A stretch of 10,583 bases of DNA from Planctomycetaceae bacterium (GCA_027080405.1 JALWSL010000534.1:1-10583), one strand, 5' to 3'; counted from the first letter of the stretch, positions 1 through 6,056 are shown. Notes: generated from the letters alone by a model not told the origin. Made by a program: numbers and translations.

Positions 1-276
1 CTTGAGGCTGATGCCGATGAACAACAGGTTGACGAGTCCGGCAAACCGGTGGCTTCACCTCAAGATCTTAAAGGAGGAATGGGGGCAACAGATGGCCCAC
101 TGTTCCAGATGCCGACGAATGCTCCTGAAAGCGAGAAGGCATCTGTAGATGTTGTCGAGGAGCAGTCGGAAGCGACTGTCGATGAACTTGCTTCCGAGGA
201 AGCAACGGGCGAAGATTCGACCGAACAAGCGTCCGAAGATCAGCAAACGGAGGAAAAAGAGGAGGCGACCGAATAA
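1..276 (+). CDS. Acidic C-terminal tail of an unidentified protein (5' truncated)
   Basis: The reading frame is open from the first base of the window and ends at a TAA at 274-276, so this is the last 91 codons of a gene that starts upstream. A GTG lies in frame at 49, but nothing marks it as a start and the codons before it have the same acidic character. The visible residues are dominated by Glu, Asp, Ser, Thr and Gln, with runs such as EEKEEATE at the end. This predicts a disordered, highly negative tail. A short less acidic stretch (GGMGATDGPLFQMP) sits near the middle. I do not recognise the family; long acidic tails occur on many planctomycete proteins, so the missing N-terminus would be needed to name it. 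A strong terminator follows 84 bp downstream, consistent with a real gene end. Confidence 0.7.
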   Translation, partial: LEADADEQQVDESGKPVASPQDLKGGMGATDGPLFQMPTNAPESEKASVDVVEEQSEATVDELASEEATGEDSTEQASEDQQTEEKEEATE

Positions 277-360
277 TCTCATACAGCCGTCCGGTCGATT
301 AAGTGGCCCGGCTTGCGAGAAATTTTGGTCCCTTTTCCACAATCCGAAGAGAAGAACCCC

Positions 361-400
361 AGCCCCCTGCCGGTAAAAGCCGGTGGGGGGCTGTTTTCTT
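361..400 (+). terminator. Rho-independent terminator after the acidic-tail gene
   Basis: Arms AGCCCCCTGCCGG (361-373) and CCGGTGGGGGGCT (380-392) form a 13-bp stem with two G-T wobbles and a TAAAAG loop. The stem is followed by GTTTTCTT on the plus strand. This is a textbook intrinsic terminator for the rightward gene ending at 276. The stem lies between convergent genes, but on the minus strand its 3' side lacks a good T-run, so it mainly serves the plus strand. Confidence 0.88.
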
Positions 401-466
401 GACCGGGTTATGTCTACAGCTATGTCAACGGTTCGGCATCGGACAAAGTACGAGTACCAGATTCTA

Positions 467-1492
467 TCACTGGACCGGCCATTCAGGTAAATCGCCAATC
501 CATTCCCGAAATTGGTCTTCGTCGACGTTGCGTCCGCTGAGAATGATGACGATGTCGCCCTGCCCTTCCAGGTTCGCCTTTCCGGTCAAAGCCGCAGCGA
601 GAGAGATGACACCGGAAGGCTCAGCCCGTATCCCATGATTGCAGTACAGCCATTTCATCGCCATCCTTGTTTGCAAATCGGGAACTGTCACGGCTGCGGT
701 AATCTGTTTCTCAAGAATGGGCCAGTTATGCCTGCCGACCTCGTAGGAAAGCAGGCCGTCACATATGCTTGTTGGATGCTTCAGACTTGTTCTTTTTCCC
801 GCTTTGAGTGAACGGGAGAAATCGTCAGCCGTATCCGGCTCAACGGCAATGATCGCTGCCTCGGGGAAACCATCCGCAATCGCAATGGCCAGTCCTGCCA
901 TCAAACCACCACCACTAACCGGGCATAAAAAATGGGATAAAGACCGCCCTGCCCTTTTGAGCTCGCCAATAATTTCCAGTCCCCCCACGCCATTGCCGGC
1001 GATCACATTGTTGTCATCATAGGGAGAAGCCTGAATTCCCTTCTCCTGGTCAGCGATATCGCGGGTCATTTTCTCACGGATACCGGTTTCATGATCAGTC
1101 GCAATATCGTAGGTGCGAATTTCCGCACCAAAGGAACGGGTCAATCGAAATTTTACCTGCGGAGCGTTATCTGGCATCACAATAATAACACGCTTGCCAT
1201 ATCTCATTCCCGCGTAGGAAATTCCCGAGGCAAAATTTCCGGAGGAGTGGGCAGCAACAGGACAATCCTGAATCCGTTGCAGGTTGTTCGCCATCCAGTT
1301 CAAGGCTCCCATTACCTTGAAAGACCCGGTTGGCGACGAGCCATAGTCCTTCAGCCAGACCTGTCTCCCCTCGGCAAGCCCCAACTCATGCTCCAATCGA
1401 TAGGAACGGATCAGCGGAGTCGGAGAAAGATGCTTCCGTATAACGGATTCCGCCTTTCGAACATCCTGCATTGTAGCCAACGGCAAGGTCAT
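467..1492 (-). CDS. PLP-dependent threonine/serine dehydratase-like enzyme (fold type II)
   Basis: This is a fold-type II pyridoxal-phosphate enzyme of the threonine dehydratase / serine racemase group. Such enzymes deaminate a hydroxy-amino acid to a 2-oxo acid and ammonia, or racemise it, in the cytosol. With the start at 1492 it is 341 residues, normal for the catalytic domain alone, and it has no C-terminal ACT regulatory domain. Visible motifs are TPLIRS near residue 25, the PLP-lysine motif GSFKVMGA (Lys about 59), the substrate loop SSGNFA (about 83-88), the phosphate-binding glycine loop SGGGL (about 193-197) and a closing LSGRN near 319. The frame extends to 1585, but the extra 31 residues do not resemble the family, and the ATG at 1492 has an AGGA seven bases upstream. 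Family relatives have SFKxRGA and SSGNHA, so Val for Arg and Phe for His are variants here. The exact substrate (Thr, Ser, hydroxyaspartate) is not decidable by eye. It is transcribed in the same direction as the ars operon but lies 188 bp past arsC, so co-transcription is doubtful. Confidence 0.9.
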   Translation of the reverse strand: MTLPLATMQDVRKAESVIRKHLSPTPLIRSYRLEHELGLAEGRQVWLKDYGSSPTGSFKVMGALNWMANNLQRIQDCPVAAHSSGNFASGISYAGMRYGKRVIIVMPDNAPQVKFRLTRSFGAEIRTYDIATDHETGIREKMTRDIADQEKGIQASPYDDNNVIAGNGVGGLEIIGELKRAGRSLSHFLCPVSGGGLMAGLAIAIADGFPEAAIIAVEPDTADDFSRSLKAGKRTSLKHPTSICDGLLSYEVGRHNWPILEKQITAAVTVPDLQTRMAMKWLYCNHGIRAEPSGVISLAAALTGKANLEGQGDIVIILSGRNVDEDQFREWIGDLPEWPVQ

Positions 1493-1499
1493 GGAAAAA

Positions 1500-1503
1500 T
1501 CCT
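1500..1503 (-). promoter_or_regulatory. Ribosome binding site that fixes the dehydratase start
   Basis: AGGA on the minus strand lies seven bases before the ATG at 1492. It supports that internal start over the upstream in-frame start at 1585. Confidence 0.5.
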
Positions 1504-1624
1504 GTGAACTGGAACGGGAAAGTACGCTGAAACAACATCCGACAAGGGACACCGGCATGCCCGCCCAATGTCCAATGAAGCACAAGCGCGAATGGTAACG
1601 AAATCGATCACGCAGATACAGAGT

Positions 1625-1676
1625 ATCGATCGGTCGTCAGCAGGAAGCCCGGACAGATTGCATCCCTCCGATCGAT
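1625..1676 (-). repeat. 9-bp inverted repeat just after arsC
   Basis: ATCGATCGG at 1625-1633 and CCGATCGAT at 1668-1676 are perfect inverted repeats separated by 34 bp. The distal arm begins five bases after the arsC stop on the minus strand. It could cap the 3' end of the ars transcript, but no T-run follows, so it is not a standard intrinsic terminator. Chance is possible because each arm contains the self-complementary ATCGAT. Confidence 0.3.
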
Positions 1677-1680
1677 GAAA

Positions 1681-2106
1681 TCATTCATCCTCTGAATCCA
1701 GATAATTCTGAATTTTCCGTTTGATCTCATCCCTGACCCGTCGAAAGGTGACCATTTTTTCGTCATCGGTTCCGGTTGCATCGGCAGGATCATCGAATGG
1801 CCAATGCAATGTCTTTTTTGCGCCATGAAAAACAGGACAGGCCTGCTTCGCGTTATCGCAAACGGTCACAACCAGATCGAACGGTTGATCCTGAAACTGG
1901 TCAAGCGATTTGCTTTGGTGCTTGGAAAGATCCCGGCCCAGTTCCTCCATCGCCTTTATCGCAAGCGGATGCACATAGCCGGATGGCTTCGACCCGGCAG
2001 ATTCTGAAACCCATTTTCCTTCTCCCAGCAGTTCCCATAAATCTTCCGCCATCTGGGATCGGCAAGAGTTCCCCGTGCACAGAATCAGTACGCGTTTTGG
2101 CATCAT
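1681..2106 (-). CDS. arsC: Arsenate reductase, thioredoxin-coupled (low-molecular-weight phosphatase fold)
   Basis: The enzyme reduces arsenate to arsenite in the cytosol, taking electrons from thioredoxin, and supplies the substrate for the ACR3 pump encoded upstream. Using the MM start at 2106 the protein is 141 residues, typical for the family. The N-terminal P-loop is CTGNSCRS, a CX5R motif with catalytic Cys10 and Arg16. The redox pair appears as VCDNAKQACP with Cys83 and Cys90, close to Cys10/82/89 of the Bacillus/Staphylococcus type. A downstream HWPFDDPA block is also typical. All three cysteines of the disulfide relay are present, so the protein should be active. The frame extends 16 codons upstream to 2154, but AAGGA at 2115-2119 lies eight bases before the ATG at 2106, which I prefer. 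It is the last gene of the ars operon, 57 bp after the small Cys-rich gene. Confidence 0.95.
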   Translation of the reverse strand: MMPKRVLILCTGNSCRSQMAEDLWELLGEGKWVSESAGSKPSGYVHPLAIKAMEELGRDLSKHQSKSLDQFQDQPFDLVVTVCDNAKQACPVFHGAKKTLHWPFDDPADATGTDDEKMVTFRRVRDEIKRKIQNYLDSEDE

Positions 2107-2114
2107 TCGATCAA

Positions 2115-2119
2115 TCCTT
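2115..2119 (-). promoter_or_regulatory. Ribosome binding site of arsC
   Basis: AAGGA on the minus strand, eight bases before the ATG at 2106. It argues against the longer start at 2154. Confidence 0.6.
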
Positions 2120-2163
2120 GTTTCCGGATTATTTCCGGTTCGGTCTCTGTTCAACTGAAAATG

Positions 2164-2427
2164 TCATTGCATGGCGATGGCGGATTCAAGAGTCACTTTC
2201 GCAATACACAATTTGTAACAAGATTCAAAGATCGGACATTGCTGGCAATCCAACCATTGTTCGATATCCGTCTCGATCCTACGATCACTGTGAACAGGAA
2301 GCATCGAACCTTCCTGCTGTTTCATCCAGACGGTAAAGACTTTTCCCTTATTTGGCCTGTTCGTTTTCAAATGCAGATCATCTGGAAACATTGTGCCAAA
2401 ACACTCTTTTTTCTCGGGCAGATTCAT
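2164..2427 (-). CDS. Small Cys-rich protein of unknown function in the ars operon
   Basis: This is an 87-residue soluble protein with no signal peptide or membrane segment. The N-terminal part carries ECFGTMFPDD (residues 8-17), a pattern I would expect to be conserved, and a predicted strand GKVFTVW (28-34). The C-terminal third holds four cysteines spaced CX2CX5CX3C: Cys61, Cys64, Cys70 and Cys74, in WLDCQQCPIFESCYKLC, followed by a likely short helix. A fifth cysteine is Cys9. Such a cluster could bind zinc, an iron-sulfur cluster or As(III); this is inference, not a named family. The gene is convincingly real: AAGGAG (2435-2440) lies seven bases before the ATG, and it fits between acr3 (28-bp gap) and arsC (57-bp gap) on the same strand. 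The operon position suggests a part in arsenite handling, for example as a chaperone to the pump or reductase, but nothing in the sequence proves it. Confidence 0.8.
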   Translation of the reverse strand: MNLPEKKECFGTMFPDDLHLKTNRPNKGKVFTVWMKQQEGSMLPVHSDRRIETDIEQWLDCQQCPIFESCYKLCIAKVTLESAIAMQ

Positions 2428-2434
2428 CCGTCTA

Positions 2435-2440
2435 CTCCTT
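2435..2440 (-). promoter_or_regulatory. Strong ribosome binding site of the Cys-rich gene
   Basis: AAGGAG on the minus strand, seven bases before the ATG at 2427. It is the best Shine-Dalgarno sequence in the ars operon and supports translation of this small gene. Confidence 0.7.
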
Positions 2441-2455
2441 CCCGTTTGTGAGTGA

Positions 2456-3673
2456 TCATTCCTGATTTTCCACGGAAGCGGCCAGATGCGGGAACCAGCT
2501 CTGCGTTTTCAGACAGAATCTGACCAGCATCAACATCAGCGGAACCTCAATCAGCACACCAACAACTGTTGCCAAAGAAGCTCCTGAAGAAAGCCCGTAA
2601 AGCATCGTGGAAGTTGCAATGGCAACTTCGAAATGGTTCGAAGCACCAATCATGGCCGCCGGTGCAGCATTTTCGTAGCTTAGCCCCAACAGTTTCGCAA
2701 GTCCATACCCCAAAGCGAAGATGAAAACGGTCTGAATGAACAGCGGAATCGCAATCCACAATATTGTCAAGGGGTTATCAAGAATTGTTTCTCCCTTGAA
2801 TGAAAAGAGCAGCACCAGCGTCAACAACAGTGCGGAGATGGTCACGGGAGTCAACAGATGCAGAAATTTTTCTCGAAACCACTGCTCCCCCTTCCGGGCG
2901 ATAATCCATTTCCGGGAAAAATAGCCCGCAACCAATGGAAGGGCGACATAAACACCAATCGAAAGAAGTAATGCCTGCCAGGGAACGGGCAGTTTGCCGA
3001 CACCAAGCAGAAAACCACCCAATACACCATACAGCAGGAGCATGGTCAACGAATTGATGGCAACCATCGCCAGTGTCAGACCATCATTCCCTCTGGCAAG
3101 AAAACCCCAAACAAGTACCATCGCGGTGCAAGGAGCGACTCCGAGCAAAATACAACCCGCCAGATAACTTCGCCATAAGGGAACTTCGAGCATTTTCACT
3201 CCATCAACAAGAACAACCTGGCCGGCTCCATAGGAAGCTCCGACATCCAGATTGATCCCCAGAGGCATTTTGACATAGTCGACAGCATCGGGCCCAATCA
3301 GATTGTAAAAGAGCGTTCCCAAAAAAAAGTTCGCAATTGCATACATCGTAAACGGCTTGACTGCCCAGTTGATGAAAAGAGTCAACCCGACCGGTCGGAT
3401 CGATTTACCCGCTCGAAGCACTTCCCCGAAATCGATTTTGACCATAATCGGATACATCATGAAAAACAGACAGATCGCGATCGGGATTGAAATCACAGGA
3501 GCACCATTGACGTGAATCGCCATCCCATCTAGAGCTTGAGCGAAGCCGGGGGCCAACTTCCCCAGAATGATCCCTGCAACAATGCAAAGCGCGACCCAGA
3601 GCGTCAGGTATCGTTCAAAAAAACTCATCCCTTGAGAAGTGGACTTTTGGCAATCTAAATCTAACTGAGACAT
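2456..3673 (-). CDS. acr3: ACR3-family arsenite efflux transporter
   Basis: This inner-membrane carrier exports As(III). It has about ten hydrophobic segments and is about 405 residues long, close to the usual length. The first segment follows [20 protein letters not shown], a typical ACR3 opening. The conserved cysteine is in [13 protein letters not shown] (Cys182 in this numbering) and the conserved acidic site is in [12 protein letters not shown] (Glu349); both are associated with transport in the family. Between the [14 protein letters not shown] segment and the APCTAM segment there is a hydrophilic stretch of roughly 40-50 residues (about 123-167: [10 protein letters not shown]... to ...[12 protein letters not shown]), longer than in the short ACR3 proteins I know, so it may belong to a distinct subgroup. 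Start choice is uncertain: the frame opens at a TTG at 3706, an ATG lies at 3673 (chosen, with only a weak purine-rich RBS), and another ATG lies at 3628 just before the first conserved block. It is the second gene of the operon, 97 bp after arsR. Confidence 0.95.
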   Translation of the reverse strand: MSQLDLDCQKSTSQGMSFFERYLTLWVALCIVAGIILGKLAPGFAQALDGMAIHVNGAPVISIPIAICLFFMMYPIMVKIDFGEVLRAGKSIRPVGLTLFINWAVKPFTMYAIANFFLGTLFYNLIGPDAVDYVKMPLGINLDVGASYGAGQVVLVDGVKMLEVPLWRSYLAGCILLGVAPCTAMVLVWGFLARGNDGLTLAMVAINSLTMLLLYGVLGGFLLGVGKLPVPWQALLLSIGVYVALPLVAGYFSRKWIIARKGEQWFREKFLHLLTPVTISALLLTLVLLFSFKGETILDNPLTILWIAIPLFIQTVFIFALGYGLAKLLGLSYENAAPAAMIGASNHFEVAIATSTMLYGLSSGASLATVVGVLIEVPLMLMLVRFCLKTQSWFPHLAASVENQE

Positions 3674-3728
3674 AGCAAGTTCTTTTTCATTATTTGGCTC
3701 AGACAACAGACAGGAATATTACCTAATT

Positions 3729-3741
3729 GCCATTTCGCCAT
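3729..3741 (-). repeat. Second copy of ATGGCGAWATGGC between arsR and acr3
   Basis: On the minus strand this 13-mer reads ATGGCGAAATGGC. It matches 12 of 13 bases of ATGGCGATATGGC at 4093-4105, which spans the arsR start. The copy lies in the arsR-acr3 gap and could be a second operator or a chance duplication. Confidence 0.35.
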
Positions 3742-3770
3742 GCATTGATGTAAAAAAATTCGTTTGCCGT

Positions 3771-4097
3771 CTACTCAACGGAAGAACGGCGCTGTTCGAG
3801 ATCTGCCTTGAGAACCGTTTCCATGCAGGAAAAAAAACCGTCCAGACAGGCGCACGAGACCCGATAGAAGCTCATCGCACCCTCCTTACGGACATCAATC
3901 AGCCCCGTTTCCCTCAGAATGGCAAGATGTTTGGAAACAGTTGATTGATCCGCCCCGACCTGTTCGGTCAACTCATTCACACACATTTCCCGATCGCGAA
4001 GCAAATCCAGCATCAGCAGACGACTTGGATGAGCCATCGCTTTGGCAATCTTCGCCCGGGCTTCATATTGTTTAAGCGTTTTCTTCACTATGGCCAT
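3771..4097 (-). CDS. arsR: ArsR-family arsenic-responsive repressor
   Basis: This is a dimeric winged-helix repressor of 108 residues, the usual ArsR/SmtB length. Helices open with AKAMAHPSRLLMLDLL (residues 18-33), the recognition helix is QSTVSKHLAIL (51-61), and the wing is LIDVRKEGAMSFYRV (66-80). The protein is expected to block its own promoter until As(III) or Sb(III) binds. The canonical E. coli site CVC in the DNA-binding helix is absent: only Cys39 is there (EMCVNEL). Instead three cysteines lie after the wing: Cys82, Cys84 and Cys91 (SCACLDGFFSC). ArsR proteins with a C-terminal thiolate site are known, so this is probably an independently placed As(III) site. It is the first gene of the ars operon. 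The ATG at 4097 coincides with the expected transcription start, and the next in-frame Met (residue 21) would cut into the fold. Confidence 0.95.
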   Translation of the reverse strand: MAIVKKTLKQYEARAKIAKAMAHPSRLLMLDLLRDREMCVNELTEQVGADQSTVSKHLAILRETGLIDVRKEGAMSFYRVSCACLDGFFSCMETVLKADLEQRRSSVE

Positions 4098-4105
4098 ATC
4101 GCCAT
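4093..4105 (-). repeat. First copy of ATGGCGAWATGGC, spanning the arsR start
   Basis: On the minus strand this reads ATGGCGATATGGC and contains the arsR ATG. In plus orientation the arms GCC/ATGGC also form a small inverted repeat ATGGC-CATATC-GCCAT (4091-4105 region). The near-identical copy is at 3729-3741. Confidence 0.35.
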
Positions 4106-4132
4106 ATTAGAATGAATACTTGAATGAGTCAA
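4104..4132 (-). promoter_or_regulatory. Sigma-70-type promoter of the ars operon, with candidate ArsR operator
   Basis: On the minus strand, TTGACT (4127-4132) and TAATAT (4104-4109) are separated by exactly 17 bp, a near-consensus housekeeping promoter. The -10 box ends six bases before the arsR ATG, so transcription should begin at about the A of that ATG. The spacer carries a direct repeat GAATGA (plus strand 4110-4115 and 4122-4127, period 12) and TTGA/TCAA arms overlapping the -35 box. These AT-rich repeats are where ArsR would be expected to bind. Confidence 0.75.
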
Positions 4133-4572
4133 CGGTAACAGGATGCAAAGAATCGAATTCGGCAAAACAGAAGTAAACCGGAAAAATCCGGCACAAAGAG
4201 AATTCATGTATGCCCGGAGACAAGCTTGAATCAATTCATTTTCCATTTCGTTTTTTTGGCAGATTTGCAAACACAGCTTTTCCAGGTTTCCATTTTGGTG
4301 AATAGGTAATCTGTGCGCGATGTACGGCGAGTTTTCAAGGGGGCCCGATTGCCTTGCCGATGCCTGCTTACAGGATATGTTGGAACGCAAACGGCCCGTC
4401 TGAGGGATCAGTCGGCGCGATTCCTGCCTGAAACTTCAAGCACCCCGACTGATGGCGTCTTTCCTTGAATGGGGAGAGTATGGCCTGGACTGTTTTGAGG
4501 CACCAGTGAGAACGGTAGGGACACCGACTCTCGATTCCGACAATACAATCGCACCACAGACAGAATCTGCAG
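4133..4572. other. Intergenic region between the ars operon and the htrA-like gene
   Basis: No convincing long gene lies here. The longest minus-strand frame (to 4390) has no recognisable domain and overlaps the arsR promoter. Visible items are a small palindrome CCGG-AAAAAT-CCGG (4178-4191), a 9-bp inverted repeat (4407-4453), and a 42-codon plus-strand frame at 4452-4580 that runs into the protease start. No strong promoter for the protease gene was found. TACAAT at 4544-4549 could be a -10 box, but no -35 box is placed correctly. Confidence 0.6.
4407..4453. repeat. 9-bp perfect inverted repeat upstream of the protease gene
   Basis: ATCAGTCGG (4407-4415) and CCGACTGAT (4445-4453) are perfectly complementary with 29 bp between them. 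Inside the loop is a smaller palindrome TGAA-AC-TTCA. No T-run follows on either strand, so it is not an evident terminator. It may be a regulatory structure in the 5' region of the protease mRNA, or chance. Confidence 0.35.
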
Positions 4573-4580
4573 ATGAATAA
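4452..4580 (+). CDS. Possible 42-codon leader ORF overlapping the protease start
   Basis: An ATG at 4452 opens 42 codons ending at TAA 4578-4580. The end overlaps the protease ATG (4573) in the sequence ATGAATAA, an arrangement often seen in translational coupling. The peptide (begins MASFLEWGEYG, ends APQTESADE) has no known motif, and there is no clear ribosome binding site before it. The same frame is open back to a TGA at 4401, with another open stretch before that stop, so it could instead be the remnant of a decayed gene. It may equally be chance. Confidence 0.2.
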   Translation: MASFLEWGEYGLDCFEAPVRTVGTPTLDSDNTIAPQTESADE

Positions 4581-5940
4581 AACCATTCTTGCAATTGGGC
4601 TCGCCGTATTCTCTCTCTTTTATGGGGTCGTGCTTTCCGATAGCTACGCTTCCTCCCTGCGGGAGACGCCTTTGGTGAAAGCTGTACAGCGAGCCAAACG
4701 AGCCGTTGTCAATATCCACACCGAAAAGAGTGCAGACAGTTCGCATTCTGTATTCGGTACGACAAAACGCGGTAAAATAAACGGAATGGGAACCGGAATC
4801 GTCATTGATGAGCGAGGCTACGTAGTAACAAACAATCATGTTATTGCAGGAGTCGATTCACTTGAAATTTCTCTGGCCGATGGTGGTCGATACCCTGCAC
4901 ACGTAGTTGCGTTCGATCGTAAGCATGATCTGGCAATAATCAAAGTTGATGGCAATGCAGACCTCGAAGTAATGCCGATCGGAACATCATCGGATCTGAT
5001 GCTTGGCGAAACAGTCATTGCTGTCGGCAATGCTTTTGGTTATGTGCATACGGTGACATCGGGTATCGTCAGCGCACTTTCGCGCGATGTCGAAGTGAAT
5101 GAAGAACAGCAGTACAAGAATCTCATTCAGACCGATGCCAGCATCAACCCGGGTAACAGCGGCGGCCCCCTGTTAAACCTTGAGGGACATGTGATTGGAA
5201 TCAATGTTGCAATTCGGGCCGGTGCTCAACGAATCGGGTTTGCCATTCCGATTGATGATGCACGTGCTGTCATCTCGCGTTTAATCAGCGTCGAGGTGCT
5301 GGAGCATTACTATCACGGATTAAAGACGCATGACAACAAGAAAGCGGATTTGAGAGAATTGGTAGTTGATCATGTTGCCAAGGGAAGTCCGGCTGAACGT
5401 GCTGGATTCGAGAAGGGTGATATCATCGTCCGTGTTGGGCAGAATGAGATTCAGGATGCCGTTGATCTGGAACGCTCGTTGTTGGGGCGTGGCCAGGCAG
5501 ATAACATTCCCTGTATAGTGAAGCGTGGCGATACTGAGGAAGAACTTTCCCTATCACTCGTCAAGGCTAGTGAAGTAAAGAATGTGTCGGGAGTTGAGGT
5601 ACCACCACAATCCGAGCCGACAGATTCTTCCGACAATGACGCATGGAATGTTCTGGGAATGAAGTTGAAAAAACTTCCTGATTCGCAGAAAAGTCGCGTC
5701 GGATCCCGTTATCGTGGCGGGATGGTCGTTCAATCTGTTCGACCTCACAGCGCTGCATCAGCCAGTGGCATAAGACGGGGCGATATTCTGGTCGGTCTGC
5801 ATGTATGGGAAACTGTCAATGAGGAAAATATCACATATGTTCTCGATCACCCCCAACGCAGTTCATTCAGCCCGATCAAGTTCTTCATACTCCGCAACGG
5901 TGAAACGCTTTACGGTCATCTGAAGATTCAAACGCCATAA
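4573..5940 (+). CDS. HtrA/DegP-like serine protease, exported, two PDZ domains
   Basis: This is an envelope quality-control protease of the HtrA/DegP family, expected to degrade or refold damaged proteins outside the cytoplasm. It has 455 residues, normal for a two-PDZ member. A signal peptide spans residues 1-26 (basic start, hydrophobic core, likely cut after SYA). The trypsin-like domain covers about 33-235 with the full catalytic triad: His89 (VTNNHVI), Asp119 (KHDLAIIK) and Ser196 (INPGNSGGPL). PDZ1 spans about 255-330, with GSPAERAGFEKGDIIV at 271-286. PDZ2 spans about 358-452, with HSAASASGIRRGDILVGL at 392-409. A Ser/Asp/Pro-rich linker (about 341-357) separates them. The second PDZ, with its LHVWETVNEEN segment, resembles planctomycete HtrA proteins. 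The ATG at 4573 lacks a clear Shine-Dalgarno sequence. The TIM-barrel gene follows 116 bp downstream on the same strand. Confidence 0.93.
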   Translation: MNKTILAIGLAVFSLFYGVVLSDSYASSLRETPLVKAVQRAKRAVVNIHTEKSADSSHSVFGTTKRGKINGMGTGIVIDERGYVVTNNHVIAGVDSLEISLADGGRYPAHVVAFDRKHDLAIIKVDGNADLEVMPIGTSSDLMLGETVIAVGNAFGYVHTVTSGIVSALSRDVEVNEEQQYKNLIQTDASINPGNSGGPLLNLEGHVIGINVAIRAGAQRIGFAIPIDDARAVISRLISVEVLEHYYHGLKTHDNKKADLRELVVDHVAKGSPAERAGFEKGDIIVRVGQNEIQDAVDLERSLLGRGQADNIPCIVKRGDTEEELSLSLVKASEVKNVSGVEVPPQSEPTDSSDNDAWNVLGMKLKKLPDSQKSRVGSRYRGGMVVQSVRPHSAASASGIRRGDILVGLHVWETVNEENITYVLDHPQRSSFSPIKFFILRNGETLYGHLKIQTP

Positions 5941-6056
5941 TTTCAATCCGCTAATTGGCTTTGCTCCGTGCCCAATGTGAATACGATGGCTGGCGTTGTC
6001 ATTCTCCTACTGTTGTGAGAGTGCTGCTAGATAGACAGGAATACCGGGCATTGCAG

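Noticed and set aside
70..81. AAAGGAGG followed by ATG, looking like a perfect ribosome site and start
   Set aside because: Only one base separates the SD-like sequence from the ATG, and the sequence is explained as codons of the longer open frame (Lys-Gly-Gly-Met).
55..498. Minus-strand frame of 147 codons opposite the acidic tail
   Set aside because: It is antisense to the acidic coding region, runs through the terminator hairpin, and has an Arg/Phe/Leu-rich composition typical of the complement of Glu codons.
1493..1585. 31-residue N-terminal extension of the dehydratase
   Set aside because: The residues do not match the family, and a better ribosome site precedes the ATG at 1492.
3674..3706. 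TTG-initiated N-terminal extension of the ACR3 pump
   Set aside because: The added residues are not part of the family and a TTG start has no well-spaced ribosome site. ATG at 3673 is preferred, though not certain.
4178..4191. CCGG-AAAAAT-CCGG palindrome as a terminator
   Set aside because: The stem is only five base pairs and no gene ends next to it.
4088..4390. 100-codon minus-strand frame upstream of arsR
   Set aside because: It has no recognisable motif, it spans the ars promoter, and it overlaps the arsR start in another frame.
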